Notes under the pieces: model-generated | What the model saw: only the letters and a program-made list of their open reading frames with translations | Database searches by the model: none | Told to the model about the DNA's origin: nothing | NCBI RefSeq assembly: GCF_001426545.1 | Contig: NZ_LMEZ01000006.1 | Span: 108,074 to 172,073 of the forward strand | Length of the DNA stretch: 64,000 bases | DNA from: Mycobacterium sp. Root135 | GTDB lineage: Bacteria > Actinomycetota > Actinomycetes > Mycobacteriales > Mycobacteriaceae | Reading direction: 5' to 3' | Program-made: the position numbers and the translations under genes | In this document: piece by piece, positions 50,469-58,295 of the stretch | Numbering within the stretch: position 1 is the first letter of the stretch | Layout of the letters: each line of letters opens with the position of its first letter

Positions 50469-51754
50469 GCCGGCCACACCTCGGGATTCGGTCGAAAGCG
50501 CACCGTCAGTTGACCGCCGCGCAGTTGCGCGTCCATCACGGTGCATCTCCGCAAGACGGACGCCAACCGAACCCGGCGACGCATGCCACCGGCGCCGATG
50601 ATCAGGTCGTCGTCGACCCGGCCCAGCGTCAGCGAGTTCGGGTCGACCTGCGCCAACTCTAACCGCATCCGATAGACGGCATCGAGTCCGGATCCGGATT
50701 CTCGGTCGACCACCGGCCGCACGGGCGCCGGCGGCGCCGATCCGTCCCGGTGCCTGGCGGCGTCGAGCAGTTCGGCAAGCGCCTTGGGTCCGATGGGCTC
50801 CCCCGCGAGGTGTGGGACGAGCACCAGGGTGACGTCGCCAATCGTGGCGTCCAGTTCGTCGAGGACCAGGCGCTGTTCGGCGATCCGCTCGGTGTACCAG
50901 TCGAATGCCGGGTGCTCGGGCAGGTTTCGGTACTCGTATGAATCGTCTTGTACCAACACTTGATTCACGATCAGCTCGTGCACCGACACTCCCATCAGTG
51001 CCAGCGACCCCAACGTTCGGGCCGCCTCGGCGGCCACCACCCGTTCGGGGGTGAGCACCAGGTGCGCGCTCACCAGGGCGGCGTCGGTGAGGAGTTCGCC
51101 GAGGCGTTCGGTGCTGGCGGCGATCCGTTCCACCAGTTCGACGATGCCCGCGGAGGCGACCTCGTCGCCCATGGACAGCCTGCGGTGCCGCGGCCAGGCC
51201 CGTTCGAGGTAGAGCCCGAACGTCGCGGGCAGGGTCAGCATCCGCATGGCGTCGGCGGTGGACGCACAGTCGACGACCACGTGATCCCACTGACCAGAGG
51301 CGGCCAGTTCGGCCACCTCGTCGAGGCCGAGCACCTCCTGAATGCCGGGAAACGCCGAAAGCTCTTCCGGTGCAACGTCTCCAAGATCGGACTCGGGGAA
51401 TCGGGCGGCCAGCACACCGGCCACCTGTCGCCACCGCCGTTCGAGCAGCGCCAGGGTGTCCAGGGCGAGGACGTCGAGGGAGCCGCCGGACCCGGCGTCG
51501 CTGCCCGCGTCGAGCTCGGCCAAGACCCTCGTCGGCTGGCGCTCCCCCGTCGGCGTCACGCGGATGCCGAGGACGTCACCCGTGGAATGGGCCTGGTCGG
51601 TCGACACGACCAGCACTCGCAGGCCGCTGCGCGCATCGCGCACCGCGGCGGCAGTCGCCAAGGTGGACTTGCCTACTCCACCCTTGCCGACGAAGAGGCT
51701 GATCCTGGCACTGCCGGCCGCGGAAGGTCGGCCCGGATCGCTGCTCTCAGTCAG
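50465..51754 (-). CDS. ArsA/GET3-like P-loop ATPase, CTG start
   Basis: Cytoplasmic ATPase of the ArsA-like family (about 429 aa), in the position of M. tuberculosis Rv2184c. The deviant Walker A FVGKGGVGKSTLATAAA is encoded at about 51695-51660, upstream of the first conventional start codon in frame, so translation must begin earlier. The only plausible start is CTG at 51754, which overlaps the SRPBCC gene stop; an in-frame TGA lies about 12 bases further up. Other features: switch region around VVVDCASTADAMRML and a C-terminal beta domain. Loss of the P-loop is excluded unless the real start is at 51661. Confidence 0.85.
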   Translation of the reverse strand: MTESSDPGRPSAAGSARISLFVGKGGVGKSTLATAAAVRDARSGLRVLVVSTDQAHSTGDVLGIRVTPTGERQPTRVLAELDAGSDAGSGGSLDVLALDTLALLERRWRQVAGVLAARFPESDLGDVAPEELSAFPGIQEVLGLDEVAELAASGQWDHVVVDCASTADAMRMLTLPATFGLYLERAWPRHRRLSMGDEVASAGIVELVERIAASTERLGELLTDAALVSAHLVLTPERVVAAEAARTLGSLALMGVSVHELIVNQVLVQDDSYEYRNLPEHPAFDWYTERIAEQRLVLDELDATIGDVTLVLVPHLAGEPIGPKALAELLDAARHRDGSAPPAPVRPVVDRESGSGLDAVYRMRLELAQVDPNSLTLGRVDDDLIIGAGGMRRRVRLASVLRRCTVMDAQLRGGQLTVRFRPNPEVWPA

Positions 51755-52184
51755 CCTCGACTCGTTTCTTCAGGTCCTTCAATGCGGTGTCGGTGAGCCG
51801 GCGTTCGGCCTTGCGCTTGAGCAATCCGATCATCGGAATGACCAGGTCGACCGATAGCTCGTAGGTGACGTCGGTACCGGAGCCCTTGGGAGACAACAGG
51901 TATGCGCCATCCAGGGCCCTCAGCAGGGAGCTCGACACCAGCGACCACCGCACCGAGGTGCGGTCGGCGGGCCAGGTGTAGGCCAGCACCATGGTGTCCT
52001 TGAGCACGGCGGCGTCGAGCACCAACCGCGCCTTCTTCGGGTAGCCCTCGTCGTCGCTCTCGAGGACCTCGGTCTCCTTGTACTCGGCAACCCAGTCCGG
52101 GTAGGAGCCAATGTCGGCGATGACGTCCATCACCGTCGCGGGCTCGGCGTCGATGTAGATCGTCTGCGCAGTCTTGTCCGCCAC
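51747..52184 (-). CDS. SRPBCC (START-like) protein, TB16.3 type
   Basis: 145-aa hydrophobic-cavity protein of the polyketide cyclase/START superfamily, matching M. tuberculosis Rv2185c (TB16.3). It starts MADKTAQTIYIDAEPATVMDVI and has the usual beta-sheet wrapped around a C-terminal helix (ALKDLKKRVE). It probably binds a lipid-like ligand; no catalytic residues are evident. Start GTG at 52184 with GGGGAAG upstream. Its stop overlaps the CTG of the ATPase gene. Confidence 0.93.
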   Translation of the reverse strand: MADKTAQTIYIDAEPATVMDVIADIGSYPDWVAEYKETEVLESDDEGYPKKARLVLDAAVLKDTMVLAYTWPADRTSVRWSLVSSSLLRALDGAYLLSPKGSGTDVTYELSVDLVIPMIGLLKRKAERRLTDTALKDLKKRVEAD

Positions 52185-52279
52185 GTGATCACTTCCCCGG
52201 GTCCTAGAGCGCTACTGGACTCACGTCCATTCGACCCGAAATGTACCCGTACCCCAGTCTGGAGTCCTCAATCAACCAC

Positions 52280-52669
52280 CTACGCGAGCCGGGACACTCC
52301 GACTGCACGTGACTCCTCGAGCTTCTGCTTGACCTCGAACGCCATTCGCTTGCCCGCCACGCGACGCTGATGATTGGCCTTCGCGAGGTTCATCTTGGCC
52401 AGCTCCCAGGCCGCCACTCCGGACGGCTCGGCATGCACGAAGTAGTGCAGGATCACGCCGTCGGACGACGTCTCCAGCCAGACTTCCATGGTGCCGGTCA
52501 GAGCCCCGGTGACGGTCCAGCGGTGTCCCGCGGGACCTCGGTCCTCGACCACCGTCAGCCGCAGATCGGGCCACCATCGCCGCCAACTCACCGGGTCCGC
52601 GATCGCCGCGCCGACGTCGGCCGGGTCGGCGCACACGAACGTTTCGTCCGCCACCTGGATGCTGTTCAT
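52280..52669 (-). CDS. SRPBCC-family protein (Rv2186c-like)
   Basis: 129-aa START-like protein similar to M. tuberculosis Rv2186c, N-terminus MNSIQVADETFVCADPADV, with the same fold as its neighbour. It begins a short operon of two SRPBCC proteins and the ATPase. Function unknown. The ATG at 52669 is clear; the gene is divergent from fadD15. Confidence 0.9.
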   Translation of the reverse strand: MNSIQVADETFVCADPADVGAAIADPVSWRRWWPDLRLTVVEDRGPAGHRWTVTGALTGTMEVWLETSSDGVILHYFVHAEPSGVAAWELAKMNLAKANHQRRVAGKRMAFEVKQKLEESRAVGVSRLA

Positions 52670-52789
52670 CGCTCACACCTTCACACACGAGCCGCCGCGG
52701 GCGGTTGGCGGCCGACTAGGCTGCCATCACTGGGTATGGGTCCAAGTATCCGTCCACCCCAGGCCAACCCGTCGGAAAGGGCCCAGATC

Positions 52790-54661
52790 GTGCGCGAGTT
52801 CAGCGTCCCCGCATCGTTCACCGTCGGCGAGCACGACACCGTTGCCGACTCCGTGTTCTCCCATGCGGCCGACGACCCGGACCACGTCGTCATCCAGCGT
52901 CTCGTCGACGGGTCGTGGACCGACGTGACGTGCGCGCAGGTCGCCGACCGCGTGCGTTCGACGGCACGCGGGTTGATCGCCGAGGGCGTGCAGGCGGGTG
53001 ACCGCGTGGCGATCCTGTCGGCGACCCGTTACGAGTGGCCGATCGTCGACTTCGCGATCCTGTCGATCGGCGCGGTGACGGTGCCGATCTACGAAACCAG
53101 CTCCGTCGACCAGATTCGGTTCGTGCTGTCCGACTCGGGCGCGGTGGCGGCGTTCGCCGAGACCGACGAACACTTCGACAAGATCGAACGGCTCAAGGCC
53201 GAACTGCCCGCCCTGCGCCACGTGTACCGCGTCGACGGAACGGGTCCGGCCGCGCTCGACGAGCTCGCCAGGATCGGCGCCGACACCGACCCGGAGGCCG
53301 TGACGGCCCGGCTCGAGGCCGTGAGGTCGGCCGACGTCGCGACGCTGGTCTACACCTCGGGCACCACGGGCCGACCCAAGGGCTGCGAGCTGACGCACTC
53401 CAACCTGCTGCACGAAATGCGCGGTGCGAAAGCGTGTTTCCCCGCCCTCCTCGACAGGGGCGAGAAGCTGCTGGTGTTCCTTCCGCTGGCGCACGTGCTG
53501 GCCCGCGCCATCACCATTGCGGCCTTCAGCAACAAGGTCACGCTCGGGTTCACCAGCGACGTCAAGAATCTGGTGCCCATCCTCGGGGTCTTCAAGCCGA
53601 CGCTCGTGGTGTCGGTGCCCCGTGTGTTCGAGAAGGTGTACAACACGGCCGAGCAGAATGCTCGCGACGGCGGCAAGGACAAGATCTTCGCCGCGGCCGC
53701 CGCCACCGCGATCGCGTGGAGCGAGGCCAAGGCGACCAGCGGGCGGGAGCGAAGCGACTCGGGGAAGAAACTAGCAGGTCCGGGTTTGGTTTTGAACCTC
53801 AAGCACGCCCTGTTCGACCGGCTGGTCTACGGCAAGCTGCGGGCCGCGCTCGGCGGCAACTGCCGTGCCGCGATCTCCGGTGGCGCGCCGCTGGGCGCCC
53901 GGCTCGGACACTTCTACCGCGGCGTCGGCGTCACCATCTACGAGGGCTACGGCCTCACCGAGACCAGTGCGGCGATCACCGTCAACCGGGTCGACGACGT
54001 GAAGGTCGGGTCGGTAGGAAAGTTGTTGCCCGGCAACGCAATGCGCCTCGCCGACGACGACGAGCTCCTCGTCAGTGGCGGGGTTGTGTTCGGCGGGTAC
54101 TGGCAAAACCAGTCGGAGACCGACGCCGTGTTCACTGCGGACGCGAGGAGCGATGGAACCTCAGCCGGCTGGTTCCACACCGGCGATCTCGGCGCGATCG
54201 ACGACGACGGTTTCCTGACCATCGTCGGTCGCAAGAAGGAGATCATCGTGACCGCGGGCGGCAAGAACGTCGCCCCGGCCCTGCTGGAGGATCGGCTGCG
54301 TGCCCATCCCATGATCAGCCAGGCCATGGTCGTCGGCGACGCCCAACCGTTCATCGCGGCGTTGATCACGATCGACCCGGAGGCGTTCCCCGGGTGGAAG
54401 CAGCGCAACGGCAAGGACGCGTCGGCCACCGTCGGCGACTTGGCGGAGGATCCCGACCTGCTCGCCGAGGTCGACCTGGCCGTCAAGGACGCCAACCAGG
54501 CGGTGTCGCACGCCGAGTCGATTCGCAAGATCCGCATTCTGCCCGTCGACTTCACCGAGGACACCGGCGAGTTGACGCCGACGTTGAAGGTCAAGCGCAA
54601 GGTGGTCGCCGAGAAGTTCGCGGCCGACGTCGAGGCCCTCTACGCCAAGCCGGGAAACTAA
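52790..54661 (+). CDS. fadD15: FadD15 long-chain acyl-CoA synthetase with two short insertions
   Basis: ANL-superfamily acyl-CoA synthetase (623 aa) activating fatty acids as acyl-AMP then acyl-CoA. Motifs: YTSGTTGRPKGCELTH (A3), FLPLAHVLAR, GYGLTETSA (A5), HTGDLGAIDDDGF (A8) and GRKKEIIVTAGGKNVAP with a catalytic-type Lys near the C-terminus. The start is GTG at 52790, which begins the VREFSVPASFTVGE sequence; an ATG at 52736 is also in frame, with TAGGCT about 13 bases before it. Insertions of ATSGRERSDSGKK near residue 317 and ADARSDGTSAG near 451 derive from short dispersed repeats and lie outside the motifs. Confidence 0.94.
   Translation: MREFSVPASFTVGEHDTVADSVFSHAADDPDHVVIQRLVDGSWTDVTCAQVADRVRSTARGLIAEGVQAGDRVAILSATRYEWPIVDFAILSIGAVTVPIYETSSVDQIRFVLSDSGAVAAFAETDEHFDKIERLKAELPALRHVYRVDGTGPAALDELARIGADTDPEAVTARLEAVRSADVATLVYTSGTTGRPKGCELTHSNLLHEMRGAKACFPALLDRGEKLLVFLPLAHVLARAITIAAFSNKVTLGFTSDVKNLVPILGVFKPTLVVSVPRVFEKVYNTAEQNARDGGKDKIFAAAAATAIAWSEAKATSGRERSDSGKKLAGPGLVLNLKHALFDRLVYGKLRAALGGNCRAAISGGAPLGARLGHFYRGVGVTIYEGYGLTETSAAITVNRVDDVKVGSVGKLLPGNAMRLADDDELLVSGGVVFGGYWQNQSETDAVFTADARSDGTSAGWFHTGDLGAIDDDGFLTIVGRKKEIIVTAGGKNVAPALLEDRLRAHPMISQAMVVGDAQPFIAALITIDPEAFPGWKQRNGKDASATVGDLAEDPDLLAEVDLAVKDANQAVSHAESIRKIRILPVDFTEDTGELTPTLKVKRKVVAEKFAADVEALYAKPGN
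53740..53763 (+). repeat. short RSDG-encoding repeat insertion in fadD15
   Basis: cgggcgggagcgaagcgact plus cgggg resembles the murG repeat core ggcaggagcgcagcgacggg read on the other strand. A second related gaggagcgatgg lies at 54142-54158. Both encode RSD-containing loops. Confidence 0.65.
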
Positions 54662-55806
54662 CCGGCGAGTAGTTGCGAGAGCCGTTGCGCCTTGGTGCGC
54701 CACTGCCATTCGTCGACGACCCAGTCTCGGCCCGCCCTGCCCATCTCGGCGGCGCGGTCGGGGTCGGCCAGCAGGTCTCCGACGGCGGCGGTGATCGACC
54801 CGACGTCCCATCCGTCGACGACCAGACCGGTCGTGCCGTCGAGCACCGACTCCGGCGCACCCCCGGAATCGCCGGCGACCACCGGCACGCCCATTGCCGA
54901 CGCCTCCAGGTACACGATGCCGAGGCCTTCGACGTCGAGCCCCGCGCCCCGGGTCCGGCACGGCATCGCGAAGACGTCCGCCATCGCGTGGTGGGCGGGC
55001 AATTCCTCGGCGGGCACGCCTTCGGTGAACACCACGTCCTCGGCGACGCCGAAGGAGTGCGCCAACCGTCGGAGGTCGTCCAGGTAGGGGCCGCCGCCGA
55101 CGATGACCAACCGCGTCCCCGGCACCCGTTCGCGCAGCGCGGGCAATGCGCGGATCAGCATGTCCTGACCCTTGCGTGGCACCAGCCGAGACACGCACAC
55201 CACGACCGGCCGGTCGCCGAGCCCGTAGCGGGCCCGCATCTGCGCCCTGGCCACCGAGTTGGGCTCGAACCTGTCGACGTCGACGCCCGGTGACAGCCGC
55301 TCCAGCGCGGCGCGCGGTCCGAAGGCCGCGGCGAACCTGTTGCGGGTGTACTGACTGATGAACGTGACGACGTCGGCGTCGTTTCCGATGCGCCGCAACG
55401 CCGTTCGGGCGACCGGAAGCATCGACCAGCCCACCTCGTGCCCGTGGGTGCTCGCCACGATCCGCGTCGCTCCGGCGCGGCGCGCCAGCGGCGACAGCAG
55501 AGCAAGGGGTGCGGCGGCGCCGAACCACACCGTCTCGACGTCGTGTTCGCCGATGAGCCGTCTCATCCGCCGTGCCACCGACGGCTCAGGGATCATCAAC
55601 GTCGTCGGGTGCCGGACGACCCGAAACGGGGAGTCAGCGCGCTCGGCCTGCCGGTCGTAGTCGTCGGCGCCCTTCCACGTCGGCGCGTAGACCGTGATGG
55701 TGTGCTCACCGCTGACGACGAGTTCGGTGACCAGGTTCTCGAGATAGGACTGGATGCCTCCGCGCCGCGGCGGGAAGTCGTTGGTCACCAACAGGACGTT
55801 GGCCAC
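54658..55806 (-). CDS. pimB: PimB', GDP-mannose:PIM1 alpha-mannosyltransferase
   Basis: GT4 (GT-B fold) glycosyltransferase (382 aa) that adds the second mannose to phosphatidylinositol monomannoside, like M. tuberculosis Rv2188c. N-terminal TNDFPPRRGGIQSYL, mid-protein VCVSRLVPRKGQDMLIRA, and the EX7E motif in EGLGIVYLEASAMG are present; the HGHEVGW acceptor segment is near residue 128. Ends with a 4-base convergent overlap with fadD15. It works with MptA and the GT87 enzyme on lipoglycans. Confidence 0.95.
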   Translation of the reverse strand: MANVLLVTNDFPPRRGGIQSYLENLVTELVVSGEHTITVYAPTWKGADDYDRQAERADSPFRVVRHPTTLMIPEPSVARRMRRLIGEHDVETVWFGAAAPLALLSPLARRAGATRIVASTHGHEVGWSMLPVARTALRRIGNDADVVTFISQYTRNRFAAAFGPRAALERLSPGVDVDRFEPNSVARAQMRARYGLGDRPVVVCVSRLVPRKGQDMLIRALPALRERVPGTRLVIVGGGPYLDDLRRLAHSFGVAEDVVFTEGVPAEELPAHHAMADVFAMPCRTRGAGLDVEGLGIVYLEASAMGVPVVAGDSGGAPESVLDGTTGLVVDGWDVGSITAAVGDLLADPDRAAEMGRAGRDWVVDEWQWRTKAQRLSQLLAG

Positions 55807-55809
55807 CCG

Positions 55810-56655
55810 CTATCCGCCGAGCCAGGCGCGCCACGCGGCGACCACCTGGGGCGGGTCAGCGCCGAGGGCCTGCTTGATGGCGGTGGCCTGGTCGGGATGC
55901 CCCGGCTCGCACGCGGTGACGTACAGCTTGCGCAGCGCGTCGGCGCCGTAGCGGCTGGCGACGAATCGGCTGAACCACCACGCCCTGTCGTAGGCCAGCG
56001 ACCGCACGGCGCCGACCGTGTCCAGGTCGGCGTCCGACGGCAGGTGCGCGAGCGCGTCGGCGCCTCGGCGGTCCGGCTTGGGCGTCGGCGGACGACCGAC
56101 GAAGTCGGCGACCCCCTCGGTGAGCCAGCGCGGCGCGTCGGCGGCGGTGCGGCTTCTCGAGGCGTAGTGAAAGAGCTCGTGGCGCAGGACGATTCGCAGC
56201 GACGCGTCGCTCATCGAGCTCGCGCCGGGCGCGAAGACGATCCGCTGGGCGGTGGTTGCGGCGGCGATGTCCGGATCGGGGACGCCGAGGGCGCGGAACT
56301 CTTCGTCGGTCCGGGTCAGCACGATGACGATGTTGCGTGGCCATTGGTCACCCCAGAACGAGGTGACCGCATCTGCGGCTCCGTCGAGTTCGCCCCAGAC
56401 CCGGCTCTCCAGATCGGCGGTCTGGGCTCCGCCGAGTGACATCAGCGAGACGGTCCGGCCGTCCCGCAGCACCAGCGGGTCCGACGGCGTCGTCGGCACG
56501 TCGAGGGACGCGTGGGTCGCGGTGGGTGCAGCTGGCGCTTCGGGTGCGCCGCCCCCGGGACGGAGCACCAGCACCACCGCGACGGCGAGCTCGACGAGCA
56601 GAAGCAGGCCGAGTAGCGGCTTCTTAGTAGCGGCGGACGTTGTGAATGGGCGCAT
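55810..56655 (-). CDS. Membrane-anchored gluzincin-like peptidase (Rv2189c-like)
   Basis: 281-aa protein with one N-terminal helix (about 13-33) and an extracytoplasmic domain. The HELFHYASRS region contains an H-E-x-x-H motif, and EGVADFVG provides the downstream Glu, consistent with a peptidase MA-type metalloprotease. M. tuberculosis Rv2189c is the likely homologue. The start overlaps the end of ripC by 32 bases. The substrate is unknown; the cell-wall context suggests an envelope role. Confidence 0.87.
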   Translation of the reverse strand: MRPFTTSAATKKPLLGLLLLVELAVAVVLVLRPGGGAPEAPAAPTATHASLDVPTTPSDPLVLRDGRTVSLMSLGGAQTADLESRVWGELDGAADAVTSFWGDQWPRNIVIVLTRTDEEFRALGVPDPDIAAATTAQRIVFAPGASSMSDASLRIVLRHELFHYASRSRTAADAPRWLTEGVADFVGRPPTPKPDRRGADALAHLPSDADLDTVGAVRSLAYDRAWWFSRFVASRYGADALRKLYVTACEPGHPDQATAIKQALGADPPQVVAAWRAWLGG

Positions 56656-57739
56656 TGTCCATCGGGGCGACCCGCACGGGGGTGCCGTACGTCGAGGCGT
56701 GCACCATCATTCCGTCGCCGATGTAGATGCCGACGTGCGAGGCGTCGGAGTAGTAGGTGATGAGGTCACCGGGCTGCATCTGATCCATCGACACGGGCTG
56801 GCCGCCCTGGGCGAGCGCCTGGCTCGAGTGCGGGAGGTTGACCCCCGCCTGACCGAAGGCCCACATGACCAGACCGGAGCAGTCGAAGGCGCCCGGACCA
56901 GCGGCGCCCCACGAGTAGGGCGAACCGATGCGCGTCAGCGCGGCCTGAACGGCGACCATGCCTTCGCCCTCGGCGGGCGCAGCGGGGGCGGCTTCTGGCG
57001 GAGCCAAGTCACCGGGATTGATGCCGTCCGGTGCGGAGGCGAGCACGTCCGGCGGCGGCGGCGCGTCCGGCGCGGCGGGCACGGGCGGCGTCGGCGGGAT
57101 CGCGGCCAGGGCGTCCCGCTGGGCGGGCGTCAGGGCGGTGTACTGCGATTTGACGATCGCCATCTGCACTTGGAGTTTGCTTTGCTTGGATTGCAGATCC
57201 GCGCGCACTGCGGCGGCCTGCTCGGCAGCGGTCTTGGCGTCGGCGGCCGACTTTGCGGACTCCACTTCGGCGTTGGTCGCCAACACGCTGCTGCTCTTGA
57301 AGTTGGTCATCTGGGCCGACATCTCGGTGGCCATCACCCGCTGGACGGCGAGTTGGTCGATGAGGCCCTGCGGCGAATTGGCCGTCAGCATGGCGTCGAG
57401 ACCGTCGGTGCGGCCGCCCATGTACTGGGCCGCGGCAACCTTGTCGACGGAGGACTGAAAGGTTGCCAGTTGCGCCTTCGACGAGTCGACGGCGGCGGCG
57501 TCCGCTGCATGCTTCTGATCGGCAACCTGTTGTGCCGCAAGCTTGTTGTTGAGATCCAACTCGGCGCTGTGCATTGCCTCGGTGGTCTGCTCGGCCTGCC
57601 GCGACAGCTCGTTGAGCTTTGCCAGAGCATCAGCAGCGGGGTCGGCCTGCGAAGTTCCCGCAAGCACCCCACCGAAGACCATCACTCCAGCTACTGCACC
57701 AACAATCGGTCGCCGAAGAGCACGTGCACTCCGGTGCAT
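56624..57739 (-). CDS. ripC: RipC, NlpC/P60 peptidoglycan endopeptidase
   Basis: Exported D,L-endopeptidase of 371 aa. A signal peptide (about 1-31), a long alpha-helical coiled coil (about 33-205), a Pro/Ala-rich linker and a C-terminal NlpC/P60 domain with C287 in FDCSGLV, H335 in ASHVGIY and H347 in MVHASTY. The homologue in M. tuberculosis is Rv2190c (RipC), activated by FtsEX. The ATG at 57739 begins the signal peptide; the frame also opens at TTG 57754. Confidence 0.95.
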   Translation of the reverse strand: MHRSARALRRPIVGAVAGVMVFGGVLAGTSQADPAADALAKLNELSRQAEQTTEAMHSAELDLNNKLAAQQVADQKHAADAAAVDSSKAQLATFQSSVDKVAAAQYMGGRTDGLDAMLTANSPQGLIDQLAVQRVMATEMSAQMTNFKSSSVLATNAEVESAKSAADAKTAAEQAAAVRADLQSKQSKLQVQMAIVKSQYTALTPAQRDALAAIPPTPPVPAAPDAPPPPDVLASAPDGINPGDLAPPEAAPAAPAEGEGMVAVQAALTRIGSPYSWGAAGPGAFDCSGLVMWAFGQAGVNLPHSSQALAQGGQPVSMDQMQPGDLITYYSDASHVGIYIGDGMMVHASTYGTPVRVAPMDNAPIHNVRRY

Positions 57740-57865
57740 AGCGTTAAACCTCAAGATTTCGCGTCCTTCAACTGCCGTTAGAGCGCCGCTCGAACTGCGT
57801 TAGGTCTCAGATAGGTTACGAAACGGCATCGGGGTTGTCCAACAGAGGACGCAAATTTAACAGGC

Positions 57866-57893
57866 GTCGCGGGAATTTTTCGCTGCCCGCGAC
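57866..57893 (-). terminator. hairpin after the Cys-cluster gene
   Basis: GTCGCGGG pairs with CCCGCGAC around an A/T-rich 12-base loop, between the Cys-cluster gene stop and the ripC start. It could be a terminator or leader structure. Confidence 0.4.
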
Positions 57894-57904
57894 TTCCAGG
57901 GCCG

Positions 57905-58174
57905 CTAGGCGACCCCGTCGGCGCGCCTCCGGTGAATCGGTACCAACCGTAGCCGAGGCGCCAATCCGGCGTCTGCGAGGACTTCTAGCGCTTGGCGCTC
58001 GTCGGCCAGCAACGTGTCGGGAACGCCCAATAAAACACTGATGACGCAGTCCTGGCAGCCGTGTCCGCGCACGGCGCAGTCGTCGCAGTCGATGTGCAGG
58101 GTCCCGGCGTCGGACCCCGATGTTTCCGACAGGTCCGGTCCCGCCTCGTGTCGAGTCTCCTCTGGTCGAGTCAT
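57905..58174 (-). CDS. Small Cys-cluster protein of unknown function
   Basis: 89-aa protein with an acidic N-terminus and C-D-D-C-x6-C-x2-C in the middle (CDDCAVRGHGCQDCVISVLLG), so four cysteines in a C-x2-C/C-x2-C arrangement that could bind a metal or iron-sulphur cluster. The C-terminal half is an amphipathic helix with ALEVLADAGL. The ATG at 58174 has GGAAGG about ten bases upstream; a first ATG at 58183 is too close to it. It lies between ripC and the DnaQ/UvrC gene; no function is recognised. Confidence 0.75.
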   Translation of the reverse strand: MTRPEETRHEAGPDLSETSGSDAGTLHIDCDDCAVRGHGCQDCVISVLLGVPDTLLADERQALEVLADAGLAPRLRLVPIHRRRADGVA

Positions 58175-58295
58175 GGCCGTCATACCTTCCTTCGAGTCAT
58201 GAGCGCACGCTAACGACGAGCACCGACAAACCCCCGGACACGCGAATTACACGGATGTGAGCAGATGTCGGTCGGGCCGCCTACCGTCCCCTGCC

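Noticed and set aside
57740..57904. c-di-AMP (ydaO) riboswitch upstream of ripC
   Set aside because: Only one hairpin is visible; the conserved riboswitch core sequences are not recognisable.
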